Source of the DNA: Ralstonia sp. NFACC01
Lineage (GTDB): Bacteria; Pseudomonadota; Gammaproteobacteria; Burkholderiales; Burkholderiaceae
Length of the DNA stretch: 64,000 nucleotides
Reading direction: 5' to 3'
NCBI RefSeq assembly: GCF_900115545.1
Contig: NZ_FOWV01000006.1
Coordinates: forward strand, 359,235-423,234
Below, piece after piece: positions 20,156 through 28,770 of this stretch. Position 1 is the first letter of the stretch. Every line of letters starts with the position of its first letter. The notes under the pieces were generated by a model that saw only the letters and a program-made list of their open reading frames with translations, had not been told where the DNA came from and made no database searches. A program made the position numbers and the translations under genes.

Positions 20156-20956
20156 ATGAGCGAGATCGTCTTCATCACCGGCGCCTCCAGCGGCATCGGC
20201 CAAGCCTTGGCACGTCAGTACGCAGCACAGGGCGCTACGATCGGGCTGGTCGCGCGGCGTGTCGACGCGCTCCATGCGTTTGTGCAGACGCTGCCAGCGG
20301 CTCTCCAGGGCCGCTGCCATTGCTACGCCGCCGACGTGCGCAGCGCCGAATCGATGCGCGAGGTGGCCAGCGCATTTATCGCCACGGTCGGGCTGCCCGA
20401 TGTGGTGATCGCCAACGCCGGCATCTCGGTCGGCACGGACTTGCGCGAACCGGGCGACCTGAAAGCCTTTGCCGCCGTGATGGACACCAACTGGATGGGC
20501 GTGCTGAACACGTTCCAGCCGTTCGTCGCGCCGATGCTGGCACGCGCCAAACCCGGGCAGCCCGGCGGCACGCTGGTCGGTATTGCCAGCGTGGCGGGCG
20601 TGCGCGGCCTGCCCGGTGCGGCGGCCTACAGCGCCTCCAAATCGGCGGTGATCAAGCTGATGGAGAGTCTGCGCGTGGAGTTCGGCCCACTTGGCTTGCG
20701 CGTGGTGACGATCGCCCCCGGCTACATCCAGACGCCGATGACCGAACACAATCCGTATCCGATGCCCTTCCTGATGCCGGTGGACCGCTTCGCGCAGAAA
20801 GCCGTGAATGCGATCCGTCGCGGCGTGCGCTTCACGGTGCTGCCATGGCCGATGGGCATCGTCGCCAAGCTGCTGCACGTGCTGCCGCTCGGGCTCTATG
20901 ACTTTGCGTTTGCGCGCGCTGGGCGCAAACCCCGCAACCCCGAGATTTCGTCATGA
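20156..20956 (+). CDS. SDR family oxidoreductase
   Basis: A 266-residue short-chain dehydrogenase: cofactor loop TGASSGIGQ near residue 8, NAG in IANAGIS, and the catalytic pair in YSASK. The C-terminus (about 215-255) is hydrophobic (MGIVAKLLHVLPLGLYDFAFA), as in membrane-associated SDRs. Substrate unknown. The start at 20156 follows an A-rich leader after the dsbA terminator. Its TGA overlaps the ATG of the next gene (ATGA), so translation is probably coupled. Confidence 0.88.
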   Translation: MSEIVFITGASSGIGQALARQYAAQGATIGLVARRVDALHAFVQTLPAALQGRCHCYAADVRSAESMREVASAFIATVGLPDVVIANAGISVGTDLREPGDLKAFAAVMDTNWMGVLNTFQPFVAPMLARAKPGQPGGTLVGIASVAGVRGLPGAAAYSASKSAVIKLMESLRVEFGPLGLRVVTIAPGYIQTPMTEHNPYPMPFLMPVDRFAQKAVNAIRRGVRFTVLPWPMGIVAKLLHVLPLGLYDFAFARAGRKPRNPEISS

Positions 20957-21798
20957 CTTACACCGATGCGGCTGGCCTCGCGCACGCCCCTGTCGACACC
21001 ACACCGCGCATCGCCAGCCTGGTCCCTTCGATTACCGATCTGCTGTTCTCGCTCGATCTGGGCGATCAACTGGTTGCCCGCACCGGCTTCTGCATCCACC
21101 CGCGCGACGCGGTGCGCAACGTACCGAAGGTCGGCGGCACCAAGACCGTCAAACTCGACAAGTTGCGCGAGCTGGCGCCCACGCACGTCATCGTCAACAT
21201 TGACGAGAACACGCGCCCGACCGTCGACAAGCTGCGCGAATTCATTCCGCACATCATCGTCACGCATCCTTGCTCGCCGGAAGACAACCTTGCGCTATAC
21301 CAACTGCTGGGCGGCATCTTCCGCCGCGAGGCGCAGGCGCAAAAGCTGTCCGACGCGCTCACGCAGGAGCTGGAGGCGCTGCGCGGCCGCCACTTCCTGC
21401 CGCACCGCGTGCTGTACGCCATCTGGCAAGACCCGTGGATGACGGTATCGCGCGACACGTACATCTCGCGCATGCTCCAGCTCGTGAACTGCCATACGTG
21501 GCCGAACGACCCTGCGCCCGTGCAATGCGGCACCGACAAGAGCGGCGATTGCGCTCGTCCCAACCGGCCGGACACGCGTTACCCGACGTTCCGCTGGAGC
21601 GATGATGTCGTGCGCAACATCGACTGCGTGCTGCTTTCCACCGAGCCTTACAGCTTTACCGAAGAGCATGTCGACGCGCTGGAAAAGCAGATCGGCAAAC
21701 CGGTCTATCTCGTCGATGGCGAAATGGTGTCGTGGTACGGCAGCCGCGCGATCGACGGCGTGCGGTACCTGGGGCAATTTGCGAAGACACTGCGTTAG
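20953..21798 (+). CDS. Helical backbone metal receptor (BtuF-like cobalamin/iron-binding fold)
   Basis: A 281-residue protein of the periplasmic-binding fold used for B12 and iron chelates: RIASLVPSITDLLFSLDLGDQLVARTG opens the family's first lobe, and a long helix links the two lobes. No signal peptide or lipobox is seen, and no ABC transporter genes are near, so it may act in the cytoplasm. Its start overlaps the SDR stop by four bases. The bidirectional terminator at 21819-21846 follows. Confidence 0.78.
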   Translation: MTYTDAAGLAHAPVDTTPRIASLVPSITDLLFSLDLGDQLVARTGFCIHPRDAVRNVPKVGGTKTVKLDKLRELAPTHVIVNIDENTRPTVDKLREFIPHIIVTHPCSPEDNLALYQLLGGIFRREAQAQKLSDALTQELEALRGRHFLPHRVLYAIWQDPWMTVSRDTYISRMLQLVNCHTWPNDPAPVQCGTDKSGDCARPNRPDTRYPTFRWSDDVVRNIDCVLLSTEPYSFTEEHVDALEKQIGKPVYLVDGEMVSWYGSRAIDGVRYLGQFAKTLR

Positions 21799-21818
21799 AC
21801 CTTCCAGCGGCGCACAAA

Positions 21819-21846
21819 AAAGAACCCGCCAATTGGCGGGTTCTTT
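21819..21846. terminator. Rho-independent terminator (bidirectional)
   Basis: A perfect 12-bp stem, AAAGAACCCGCC (21819-21830) with GGCGGGTTCTTT (21835-21846), around AATT. It is A-flanked on one side and T-flanked on the other, between two convergent genes. Confidence 0.93.
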
Positions 21847-21864
21847 GTTGGCCGGAGCGATGCG

Positions 21865-22251
21865 TTATCGCACAAACCCATAGTCGTACTCCACCTTGGC
21901 AATGCGCAGGTGGTACGACGCATACCATTGCTCGCGCCCCAGTTTCTGCGCGGCAAGGTGGTCACTCTGGTTCTTCCACTCGCGAATGGCCTCCAGCGAC
22001 GACCAATACGACACGGTGATGCCCGGCCGCCCCTGGTCGCCGGCCAGCTCATCGCGTACGGATTCGATGCCGAGAAAGCCCGGCATGCTGCGGCCCAACT
22101 CCACCATGCGGTCGGCCATCGCGCCATAGCCGTTGTCGCCGTCGGTGCGCGTGGAGGAAAAAATCACCGCGTAATACGGCGCAGTCGGCGTTTGCGCGGG
22201 AAACGGCAGGACGACGGCGCTGTCGTCGAGAACGTCATGCTGGTCAGCCAT
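21865..22251 (-). CDS. Antibiotic biosynthesis monooxygenase (ABM) domain protein
   Basis: A 128-residue protein with the ferredoxin-like ABM fold: YYAVIFSS first strand, MPGFLGIESVRD, VSYWSSLEAIREWK and a closing YHLRIAKVEYDYG. These are cofactor-free oxygenases or stress proteins, usually dimers. The ATG at 22251 gives an N-terminus of about 25 residues before the domain; an open frame to 22374 overlaps the upstream MBL gene. It is likely co-transcribed with the MBL hydrolase 34 bp upstream. Confidence 0.85.
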   Translation of the reverse strand: MADQHDVLDDSAVVLPFPAQTPTAPYYAVIFSSTRTDGDNGYGAMADRMVELGRSMPGFLGIESVRDELAGDQGRPGITVSYWSSLEAIREWKNQSDHLAAQKLGREQWYASYHLRIAKVEYDYGFVR

Positions 22252-22285
22252 GGGCGGCTCCGTTGAAAGGCACGGGTTGTTGAGT

Positions 22286-23365
22286 TTATGCAGCGGCGTG
22301 GAATCGAACGATACCGTCCGCGCCGGTTTCGCGCACCAGTTCGCCTTGATGCCACAGCGCGTGCAGGTGGGCAAGCGCCTCGCCCATCGCGAAGGTCATC
22401 TGATGCACATCGAACTGGCGCTTGAAGATGACGTTGACGATGTCCCGGGCGGATTGCGGCGCGGCCTTGCACGCAGCCAACGTTTCGGCCAGCCGGTCCG
22501 CATGGTGGTCGCGCAGTTGCCGGATGCGCGTATGCAGCCCGCGGAACGGTCGACCGTGCGACGGCAGAATCAGCACGTCGGCCGGCAGCGGTTCGTACTT
22601 GCCCAGCGAATCCAGATACAGCGTGAGCGAATCCGCTTCAGGCTCCAGATCGAACACGCTCACGTTGGTGGAGATGCGCGGCAAAACCATGTCGCCGGAA
22701 ATCAGCACGTTGGCATCTTCACTGTAGAGCGCGACATGCTCGGGCGCGTGGCCGAAGCCGGTGATGACACGCCACTTGTGCGCGCCGATGGCGACGACAT
22801 CGCCATCCATCAGGCGACGGTACTGGCTCGGCACGCCGGGCACGAGCGTGCTGTAGTAATCCTTGCGGTTGCGGATGCCTTCGATGGAGGTCGGGTCCGT
22901 CAAGCCGTGGCGCTCGAAATGGCGCGCGGCAAATTCGCCGCCGGCGTTCGATGCGCCGGTGCCGCCCACCAGCATGCGCGCGAAGGCGTAGTCGCCCAGG
23001 CTCATCCACAGGCGCACGTTCCAGCGTTTCTCATCGCCGCCTTCGCACAGCCAGCTCGAGAGGCCAACGTGGTCCGGATGGCAGTGCGTGACCAGCACGC
23101 GCAGCACCGGCAGGCCGTCCAGGTGGTTCGTGAAAATGCTTTCCCAATACCCGCGGATCGCTTCGTGGTTGATGCCGCAATCGATGATCGTCCAGCCGTC
23201 CTGCCCGTCCTGCCGATCACGCAGCAGCCAGAGGTTGATGTGATCGAGCGCAAACGGCAGCGGCATGCGCAGCCAGTAGACGCCGGGGGCGACTTCAAAC
23301 CGCGTGCCGCCTTCGGGAAGCGTGTCGCCAAAGGGATAGTCGAGTTGGTGTTCGAGCGCGTTCAT
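22286..23365 (-). CDS. MBL-fold metallo-hydrolase
   Basis: A 359-residue metallo-beta-lactamase-fold hydrolase with the dinuclear zinc motif THCHPDHVG (His94, His96, Asp98, His99), GHAPEHV and SGDMVLPRI further on, plus a C-terminal helical extension often seen in the LACTB2-like group. The substrate may be a thioester or lactone, which is inference. The ATG at 23365 was chosen; the frame is open to 23521 but would cross the candidate LiuR operator at 23433-23456. It is divergent from liuR, so LiuR probably controls it. Confidence 0.87.
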   Translation of the reverse strand: MNALEHQLDYPFGDTLPEGGTRFEVAPGVYWLRMPLPFALDHINLWLLRDRQDGQDGWTIIDCGINHEAIRGYWESIFTNHLDGLPVLRVLVTHCHPDHVGLSSWLCEGGDEKRWNVRLWMSLGDYAFARMLVGGTGASNAGGEFAARHFERHGLTDPTSIEGIRNRKDYYSTLVPGVPSQYRRLMDGDVVAIGAHKWRVITGFGHAPEHVALYSEDANVLISGDMVLPRISTNVSVFDLEPEADSLTLYLDSLGKYEPLPADVLILPSHGRPFRGLHTRIRQLRDHHADRLAETLAACKAAPQSARDIVNVIFKRQFDVHQMTFAMGEALAHLHALWHQGELVRETGADGIVRFHAAA

Positions 23366-23432
23366 GGGAATGTGGTCTCGGTCGCCGCCTTGAGCTGCTG
23401 TGCGGCGGTCTCTGCGATTGCGGTTTGGCGCC

Positions 23433-23456
23433 ATTGACGCTAACGTAAACGTCAAT
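23433..23456. promoter_or_regulatory. Candidate LiuR operator, imperfect palindrome (site 1)
   Basis: A 24-bp near-palindrome opens ATTGACG and closes CGTCAAT, with ACGC, ACGT, ACGT boxes at 6-bp steps. It lies between the divergent MBL hydrolase (68 bp from its start) and liuR (95 bp). It differs from site 2 (24076-24099) at only two positions, which argues for the same protein. Confidence 0.75.
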
Positions 23457-23550
23457 TCGCCGCCGGTCATCCATCTTAAGCGAAAACTTAATGTCGCTGG
23501 CCGGCGTGCATGCGCAATCACACCTCTGCCGTTACTCCGTTCCCCGCCGT

Positions 23551-24048
23551 ATGTCTGCCTCTACTCCGTCTGCCGCCGCCGCGCTTGCCGCCGATCTTGA
23601 ATCGGGCGATGCCGGCGAGCTTGCCGACGCAAGCTTCACCATCACCGATCTTGCACGCGAGTTCGACATCACGCCGCGCGCCATCCGCTTCTACGAAGAC
23701 CAGGGCCTGCTGGCGCCGGATCGCCAAGGCCCGGGCGGGCGTCGCCGGGTGTATTCGGCCGGCGAGCGCACTCGCCTGAAGCTGACCTTGCGCGGCAAGC
23801 GGCTCGGCCTGTCGCTGGGCGAGATCAAGGAGATCCTGGATCTGTATGAATCGCCGCGCGATACGGTGCCGCAGCTGGAGCGCTTCCTGGCGTCGCTGGC
23901 GCAACACCGTGCGGTGCTTACGCAGCAACTGGAAGACCTGAACGCCCAACTGGCCGAGATCGACCAGCACGAACGCCAGTGCCGCCGCCTGCTGGAAGAT
24001 GCGCAGGCCGGCACGGGCAAGCCGCCCAAGCGACGCAAGGCCGCCTGA
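23551..24048 (+). CDS. liuR: MerR family regulator LiuR of leucine/isovalerate catabolism
   Basis: A 165-residue MerR-type protein: winged HTH at about residues 29-98 (FTITDLAREFDITPRAIRFYED then RRRVYSAGERTRLKL), followed by a dimerising coiled coil (about 105-150) and a basic tail. There is no metal-binding cysteine cluster. In gamma- and betaproteobacteria LiuR controls isovalerate/leucine genes, and this gene lies directly before liuA. Palindromes on both sides (23433-23456 and 24076-24099) are its likely operators. The ATG at 23551 was chosen over an in-frame ATG at 23491 because the latter's lead peptide is not MerR-like. Confidence 0.9.
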   Translation: MSASTPSAAAALAADLESGDAGELADASFTITDLAREFDITPRAIRFYEDQGLLAPDRQGPGGRRRVYSAGERTRLKLTLRGKRLGLSLGEIKEILDLYESPRDTVPQLERFLASLAQHRAVLTQQLEDLNAQLAEIDQHERQCRRLLEDAQAGTGKPPKRRKAA

Positions 24049-24075
24049 TTCCGCAAATCTACGTAACGGCCGATC

Positions 24076-24099
24076 ATTGACGTTTACGTAAACGTCAAT
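24076..24099. promoter_or_regulatory. Candidate LiuR operator, perfect 24-bp palindrome (site 2)
   Basis: The 24 bases are fully self-complementary and hold three ACGT boxes at 6-bp steps between TTG and CAA ends. The site covers the -35 and spacer of the liuA promoter. This position suits a MerR-family regulator or a repressor. Confidence 0.85.
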
Positions 24100-24104
24100 A
24101 CAAT
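24077..24104 (+). promoter_or_regulatory. liuA promoter
   Basis: TTGACG (24077-24082) and TACAAT (24099-24104) are separated by 16 bp, a good sigma-70 pair. The whole interval lies under the LiuR palindrome. The leader to the liuA ATG would be roughly 110 nt. Confidence 0.7.
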
Positions 24105-24224
24105 ACGCAACACCTTGAAGCACCCTTCCGGCACCGGTGCGTCCGCCACAAGCGGCGTGCACCGCACAGCGCCAGACCACTTACCCGAGACAACGCGGCT
24201 TGGACCGCGCCCAAGGAGACCACC

Positions 24225-25406
24225 ATGATTGATCTGCCCGGCCTGAAATTCGACTTGGGCGAAGACATCGAGATGCTGCGTTCGGCTGTGCGCGATTGGG
24301 CGCAGGGTGAACTGGCACCGCGTGCCGGCGAAATCGACCGCACCGACCAGTTCCCGATGGACGCATGGCGCAAGATGGGCGAGCTGGGCGTGCTCGGCAT
24401 CACGGTGGCCGAGGAATACGGCGGCGCCAACATGGGCTACCTGGCGCACATGATCGCCATGGAAGAAATCAGCCGCGCATCGGCGTCGGTGGGCCTGTCG
24501 TATGGCGCGCACTCGAACCTGTGCGTGAACCAGATCCACCGCAACGGCACGGCGGATCAGAAGGCCAAATACCTGCCCAAGCTGGTTTCGGGCGAATGGG
24601 TCGGTGCCCTCGCGATGAGCGAGCCGAATGCCGGCTCCGACGTCGTCAGCATGAAACTGCGTGCGGAGCTGAAAGGCGACCGCTACGTGCTCAACGGCAC
24701 CAAGATGTGGATCACCAACGGCCCCGACTGCGACGTGCTGGTCGTCTACGCCAAGACCGAGCCTGAACTGGGCGCGCGCGGCATGACGGCGTTCATCGTC
24801 GAAAAGGGCATGAAGGGTTTCTCTGTTGCGCAGAAGCTGGACAAGCTCGGCATGCGCGGCTCGCACACCGGCGAGCTGGTGTTCGAGAACGTGGAAGTGC
24901 CGGTGGAAAACATCCTCGGCCAGGAAAACGGCGGCACCAAGGTGCTGATGAGCGGTCTGGATTACGAGCGCGCGGTGCTCTCCGGCGGCCCGATCGGCAT
25001 CATGCAAGCCTGCATGGACGTGGTCACGCCGTACATCCACGACCGCAAGCAGTTCGGCCAGAGCATTGGCGAATTCCAGCTCATCCAGGGCAAGATGGCC
25101 GACATGTACACCACGCTGCAGGCGTGCCGCGCGTACCTGTACACGGTGGGCAAGAACCTTGACTCGCTGGGCCGCGACCATGTGCGCCAGGTGCGCAAGG
25201 ACTGCGCTGGCGTGATCCTCTACACCGCCGAGAAGGCCACCTGGATGGCCGGCGAAGCCATCCAGATCCTGGGCGGCAACGGCTACATCAACGAATTCCC
25301 GGTCGGCCGCCTGTGGCGCGACGCCAAGCTGTACGAAATTGGCGCCGGCACGTCGGAAATCCGCCGCATGCTGATCGGTCGGGAGCTGTACGCAGAGACG
25401 ATGTAA
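24225..25406 (+). CDS. liuA: Isovaleryl-CoA dehydrogenase
   Basis: A 393-residue FAD acyl-CoA dehydrogenase that oxidises isovaleryl-CoA to 3-methylcrotonyl-CoA, the first committed step of the liu pathway. The catalytic base is the G-helix Glu248 in [10 protein letters not shown], the isovaleryl/long-chain position, and the C-terminal loop reads [11 protein letters not shown] with Gly where short-chain enzymes have Glu. MSEPNAGSD and MWITNG are flavin-contact motifs. AAGGAGACC precedes the ATG. It follows liuR and its promoter carries the perfect LiuR palindrome. Confidence 0.96.
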   Translation: MIDLPGLKFDLGEDIEMLRSAVRDWAQGELAPRAGEIDRTDQFPMDAWRKMGELGVLGITVAEEYGGANMGYLAHMIAMEEISRASASVGLSYGAHSNLCVNQIHRNGTADQKAKYLPKLVSGEWVGALAMSEPNAGSDVVSMKLRAELKGDRYVLNGTKMWITNGPDCDVLVVYAKTEPELGARGMTAFIVEKGMKGFSVAQKLDKLGMRGSHTGELVFENVEVPVENILGQENGGTKVLMSGLDYERAVLSGGPIGIMQACMDVVTPYIHDRKQFGQSIGEFQLIQGKMADMYTTLQACRAYLYTVGKNLDSLGRDHVRQVRKDCAGVILYTAEKATWMAGEAIQILGGNGYINEFPVGRLWRDAKLYEIGAGTSEIRRMLIGRELYAETM

Positions 25407-25565
25407 CGGGCGGGAGCAGGCGGGCTGGTGGCACGGGGCCATCAGCCAAACGGATAAGGAGGCGCAACGGTTTCAGGACGCGAACACGGCACCGAAGACC
25501 ATACAATCTAGGTCTGCCTGGTTTGCTGGTTTTGCCGCTTCCCTGCTCCTCCCCGCGCACACGCC

Positions 25566-27404
25566 ATGTCCCATTTCCCCAAGCTCCTCTCGTCGCAGAT
25601 CGCCTTTGACGTCGCCCGCACGATGCTCGACGGCTTCGACAAGCACTACCGCTTGTTCCGCGAGGTCAGCGTACAGGCCAAGACCGCGTTTGAGACCGGG
25701 GACTGGGGCGGCCTGCAGCAACTGCAGCGCGATCGCATCGCCTACTACGACGAGCGCGTGCGCGAAGCGTCGGTCATCCTCGAAGACGAATACGACGCCG
25801 AGAACATCGACGACGAAATCTGGCGCCAGATCAAGCTGCACTACATCGGCCTGCTGACCAACCATCACCAGCCGGAATTGGCCGAGACCTTCTTCAACTC
25901 GGTGTGTACGCGCATCCTGCATCGTTCGTACTTCAACAACGATTTCATCTTCGTGCGCCCGGCCATCTCGACGGAGTACATCGAGAACGAAGAGTCGCCC
26001 ACCAAGCCGACGTACCGCGCTTACTACCCCGGCACACGCGACGGCCTGGGCCCCTGCTTCGAGCGCATTGTCCACAACTTCCAGCTCAACGCGCCGTTTG
26101 AAGATCTGGAACGCGATATCGGCTACGTCGTGCGCGCGGTGGGCGAGCACTTTGGCGATTTCCGCATCGCGCCGAATTTCCAGATCCATGTGCTGTCGTC
26201 GCTGTTCTTCCGCAACAAGGCGGCGTACATCATCGGACGCGTGATCAACGGCGACAAGACATTCCCGCTGGCCGTGCCGATGCTGCGCAATGCCGCGGGC
26301 CAGCTCTCGCTCGACACGGTGCTGCTGCGGCAGGAGCAACTGCTGATCCTGTTCTCGTTCACGCACTCGTATTTCATGGTGGACATGGAAATTCCGTCCG
26401 CCTACGTGACCTTTCTGCGTGACCTGATGCCGCGCAAGCCGCGCGCCGAAATCTATACCTCGCTCGGCCTGCAGAAGCAGGGCAAGAACCTGTTCTATCG
26501 CGACTTCCTGCATCACCTGCAGCATTCGTCGGACAAATTCATCATCGCGCCGGGCATCAAGGGCCTCGTGATGCTGGTGTTCACGCTGCCGTCGTACCCG
26601 TACGTGTTCAAAGTCATCAAGGACTACTTCCCGCCGCCCAAGGAAACCACGCGCGAGCTGATCAAGAGCAAGTATCAGTTGGTGAAGCGCCACGACCGCG
26701 TCGGGCGCATGGCGGATACGCTGGAGTATTCCGACGTGTCCTTCCCGCTCTCGCGCTTTGACGACGACCTCATCAAGGAACTGGAGAAGCACGCGCCCTC
26801 GATGGTCGAATACCAGCGCAGCGAAGACGGCAGCGAAGAGATCGTCATCCGGCACGTCTACATCGAGCGCCGCATGACGCCGCTGAACATCTGGCTGCAG
26901 GAAGGCACCGATGCGCAGGTCGAACACGGCATCATCGAATACGGCAACGCCATCAAGGAACTCATCGCCGCGAACATCTTCCCGGGCGACATGCTGTACA
27001 AGAACTTTGGCGTGACGCGCCACGGCCGCGTGGTCTTCTACGACTACGACGAGATCGAATACCTCACCGACTGCAACGTCCGCACCGTGCCCGAGCCGCG
27101 CACGGAAGAAGAGGAAATGTCCGGCGAGGTCTGGTACAACGTCGGCCCGCACGACATTTTTCCGGAGACGTACCGCACGTTTCTGCTGGGCGATCCGCGC
27201 GTGCGTGAAGCCTTCCTCAAACACCACGCGGACTTCTTCGAAGCGTCCATGTGGCAGGGATACAAGGAGCGCCTGCTCTCCGGGCAGATGCACGATTTCT
27301 ACGCGTATGACGCAGCGGAACGCTTCGCCAATCGCTACGGCGCGAGCGCGCCCGACAACGCAGCGCAAGACAACACGACGGTGCAGCAGCGCGCCGCCGC
27401 TTAA
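25566..27404 (+). CDS. aceK: Isocitrate dehydrogenase kinase/phosphatase
   Basis: A 612-residue bifunctional enzyme that phosphorylates isocitrate dehydrogenase, sending isocitrate into the glyoxylate bypass, and reverses this. The kinase ATP loop [20 protein letters not shown] and the catalytic region NIWLQEG to YDYDEIEYL match AceK, and length is normal. In enteric bacteria aceK lies with aceBA; here it follows liuA by 159 bp. Leucine yields only acetyl-CoA and acetoacetate, so growth on it needs the glyoxylate bypass. A TACAAT at 25502 could be its own -10. Confidence 0.96.
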   Translation: MSHFPKLLSSQIAFDVARTMLDGFDKHYRLFREVSVQAKTAFETGDWGGLQQLQRDRIAYYDERVREASVILEDEYDAENIDDEIWRQIKLHYIGLLTNHHQPELAETFFNSVCTRILHRSYFNNDFIFVRPAISTEYIENEESPTKPTYRAYYPGTRDGLGPCFERIVHNFQLNAPFEDLERDIGYVVRAVGEHFGDFRIAPNFQIHVLSSLFFRNKAAYIIGRVINGDKTFPLAVPMLRNAAGQLSLDTVLLRQEQLLILFSFTHSYFMVDMEIPSAYVTFLRDLMPRKPRAEIYTSLGLQKQGKNLFYRDFLHHLQHSSDKFIIAPGIKGLVMLVFTLPSYPYVFKVIKDYFPPPKETTRELIKSKYQLVKRHDRVGRMADTLEYSDVSFPLSRFDDDLIKELEKHAPSMVEYQRSEDGSEEIVIRHVYIERRMTPLNIWLQEGTDAQVEHGIIEYGNAIKELIAANIFPGDMLYKNFGVTRHGRVVFYDYDEIEYLTDCNVRTVPEPRTEEEEMSGEVWYNVGPHDIFPETYRTFLLGDPRVREAFLKHHADFFEASMWQGYKERLLSGQMHDFYAYDAAERFANRYGASAPDNAAQDNTTVQQRAAA

Positions 27405-27427
27405 CCCCTTCAACACGACGGGAAGCC

Positions 27428-28108
27428 ATGCCACATCGCATCAAAGAACTGTTTGAGAACAACCGGAAATGGGTCGAGCGCGTCCACGCTGAAGACCCGG
27501 ATTTCTTCTCCAACCTGGCCAACCAGCAGAACCCGGAATACCTCTGGATCGGTTGCTCGGATTCGCGCGTGCCTGCCAACCAGATCATCGGTCTGCCGCC
27601 GGGCGAGGTGTTTGTCCACCGCAACATCGCCAACGTGGTGGTGCACTCTGACCTGAACTGTCTGTCGGTGCTGCAGTTTGCGGTGGAAGTGCTGAAGATC
27701 CGGCACATCACGGTGGTGGGCCACTACGGCTGCTCGGGTGTGAAGGCAGCGTTGACGAAGCAACGTTTCGGGCTGGCCGACAACTGGATTCGTCACGTGC
27801 GTGACGTGGCCGAGCAACACGAAACGTATCTCGGTACGGTGGTCCGCGAGCAAGATCAGCATGACCGGCTGTGCGAGCTGAACGTGATTCACCAAGTCAA
27901 CAACGTGTGCCTGACGACGATCGTGCAGGACGCATGGGATCGCGGGCAGCCGCTGACCGTTCACGGTTGGATTTACGGCGTGAAGGACGGGATGTTGCGC
28001 AATCTGGGAATGGCGGCGAGTTCCAATGAGGAACTGCATGCTCAGCTGGGTGAGGCTTGGCTGAATTATGGGAAGGAAGGGAGTACGCCTAGCCCGGTGG
28101 GGTTCTGA
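27428..28108 (+). CDS. can: Beta-class carbonic anhydrase
   Basis: A 226-residue zinc enzyme interconverting CO2 and bicarbonate. Ligands are visible: CSDSR (Cys43, Asp45, Arg47) and HYGC (His99, Cys102). It matches the Can/YadF type in length. It lies 23 bp after aceK and is likely co-transcribed. Bicarbonate supply would suit the two biotin carboxylases encoded downstream, which is inference. The repeat element at 28151 follows. Confidence 0.95.
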   Translation: MPHRIKELFENNRKWVERVHAEDPDFFSNLANQQNPEYLWIGCSDSRVPANQIIGLPPGEVFVHRNIANVVVHSDLNCLSVLQFAVEVLKIRHITVVGHYGCSGVKAALTKQRFGLADNWIRHVRDVAEQHETYLGTVVREQDQHDRLCELNVIHQVNNVCLTTIVQDAWDRGQPLTVHGWIYGVKDGMLRNLGMAASSNEELHAQLGEAWLNYGKEGSTPSPVGF

Positions 28109-28150
28109 TTTTTTTCTTGGATTTTTGGGTTGTGGTTCACCCCTGTTTCA

Positions 28151-28663
28151 TCCCCTGCCGGGGCTGACTCACTTTCTTTGTCTTGCCAAAGAAAGTAAGC
28201 AAAGAAAGGCGCGCCCGAGATGGCGAAAGATTCCTTGAATTTATGTCGCAAGGAGGGAGGAGAGGCAAACTCGCTGCGCTCAAACAGCCTCCCCTCTTTT
28301 TCCTCCCTGCAACAGAAATTCAAGGCGCCATCTAGGGCAAGGTACGGCTACACCATCGCAGCACAAACGCAGTAGTGGGTACGCGGCAAGACGCGGAGCG
28401 AAGCAAACGGCAACACAGCAACAAGCAAGGGCCTGACAGAGCATGCACACCAACGATTTGGCCGTTGACGTTCCTGCCCTAGATGGCGCCTTGAATTTTC
28501 GTAAGCGGGCGGAAGCAAGACGGGAAACTGTCTGAGCGAAGCGAGTTTTTCCCGTCTCCGCCCGGTTACACAAATTCAAGGAAGGGGTCGCCATCTCGGG
28601 CGCACCTTTCTTTGCTTACTTTCTTTGGCAAGACAAAGAAAGTGAGTCGGCCCCGGCAGGGGA
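28151..28663. repeat. Nested-palindrome intergenic element, copy 1 (513 bp)
   Basis: Outer arms of 76 nt (28151-28226 and 28588-28663) are inverted repeats matching at 74 positions and end in CCCCTGCCGGGG-type tips. Inside are a first TTGAATTT...AAATTCAA hairpin (28236-28323), a core bounded by a perfect 24-nt inverted repeat (28316-28339 and 28475-28498), and a second TTGAATTT...AAATTCAA hairpin (28491-28579). No coding function is credible. The element lies between can and the thiolase gene. A second copy is at 37563-38074 in the same orientation. No transposase or target duplication is obvious, so it looks non-autonomous. Confidence 0.92.
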
Positions 28664-28718
28664 CGATACGCAGATGGACCACCAAGGCCCACGCAAAAAG
28701 CAAGAGACACACAACCCC

Positions 28719-28736
28719 TGCACCACAAGTGCAGAA
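28719..28736 (+). repeat. 18-nt motif shared with the liuD leader
   Basis: TGCACCACAAGTGCAGAA here is identical to 38087-38104. It holds a small dyad (TGCAC/GTGCA). It lies in the leader of the thiolase gene, 35 bp before the ATG and 56 bp after the repeat element. Confidence 0.65.
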
Positions 28737-28770
28737 CCTGTCCCAAGCACAGTTCCAGGAGATTGCAGCA

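Noticed and set aside
28612-28770. Upstream in-frame extension of the thiolase starting within the repeat element
   Set aside because: The extension is translated repeat sequence, and thiolase homology begins at 28771 with its own RBS.
28109-28770. Insertion sequence at the repeat element
   Set aside because: No transposase frame or coding potential inside, and no target-site duplication recognised; left as a non-autonomous repeat.
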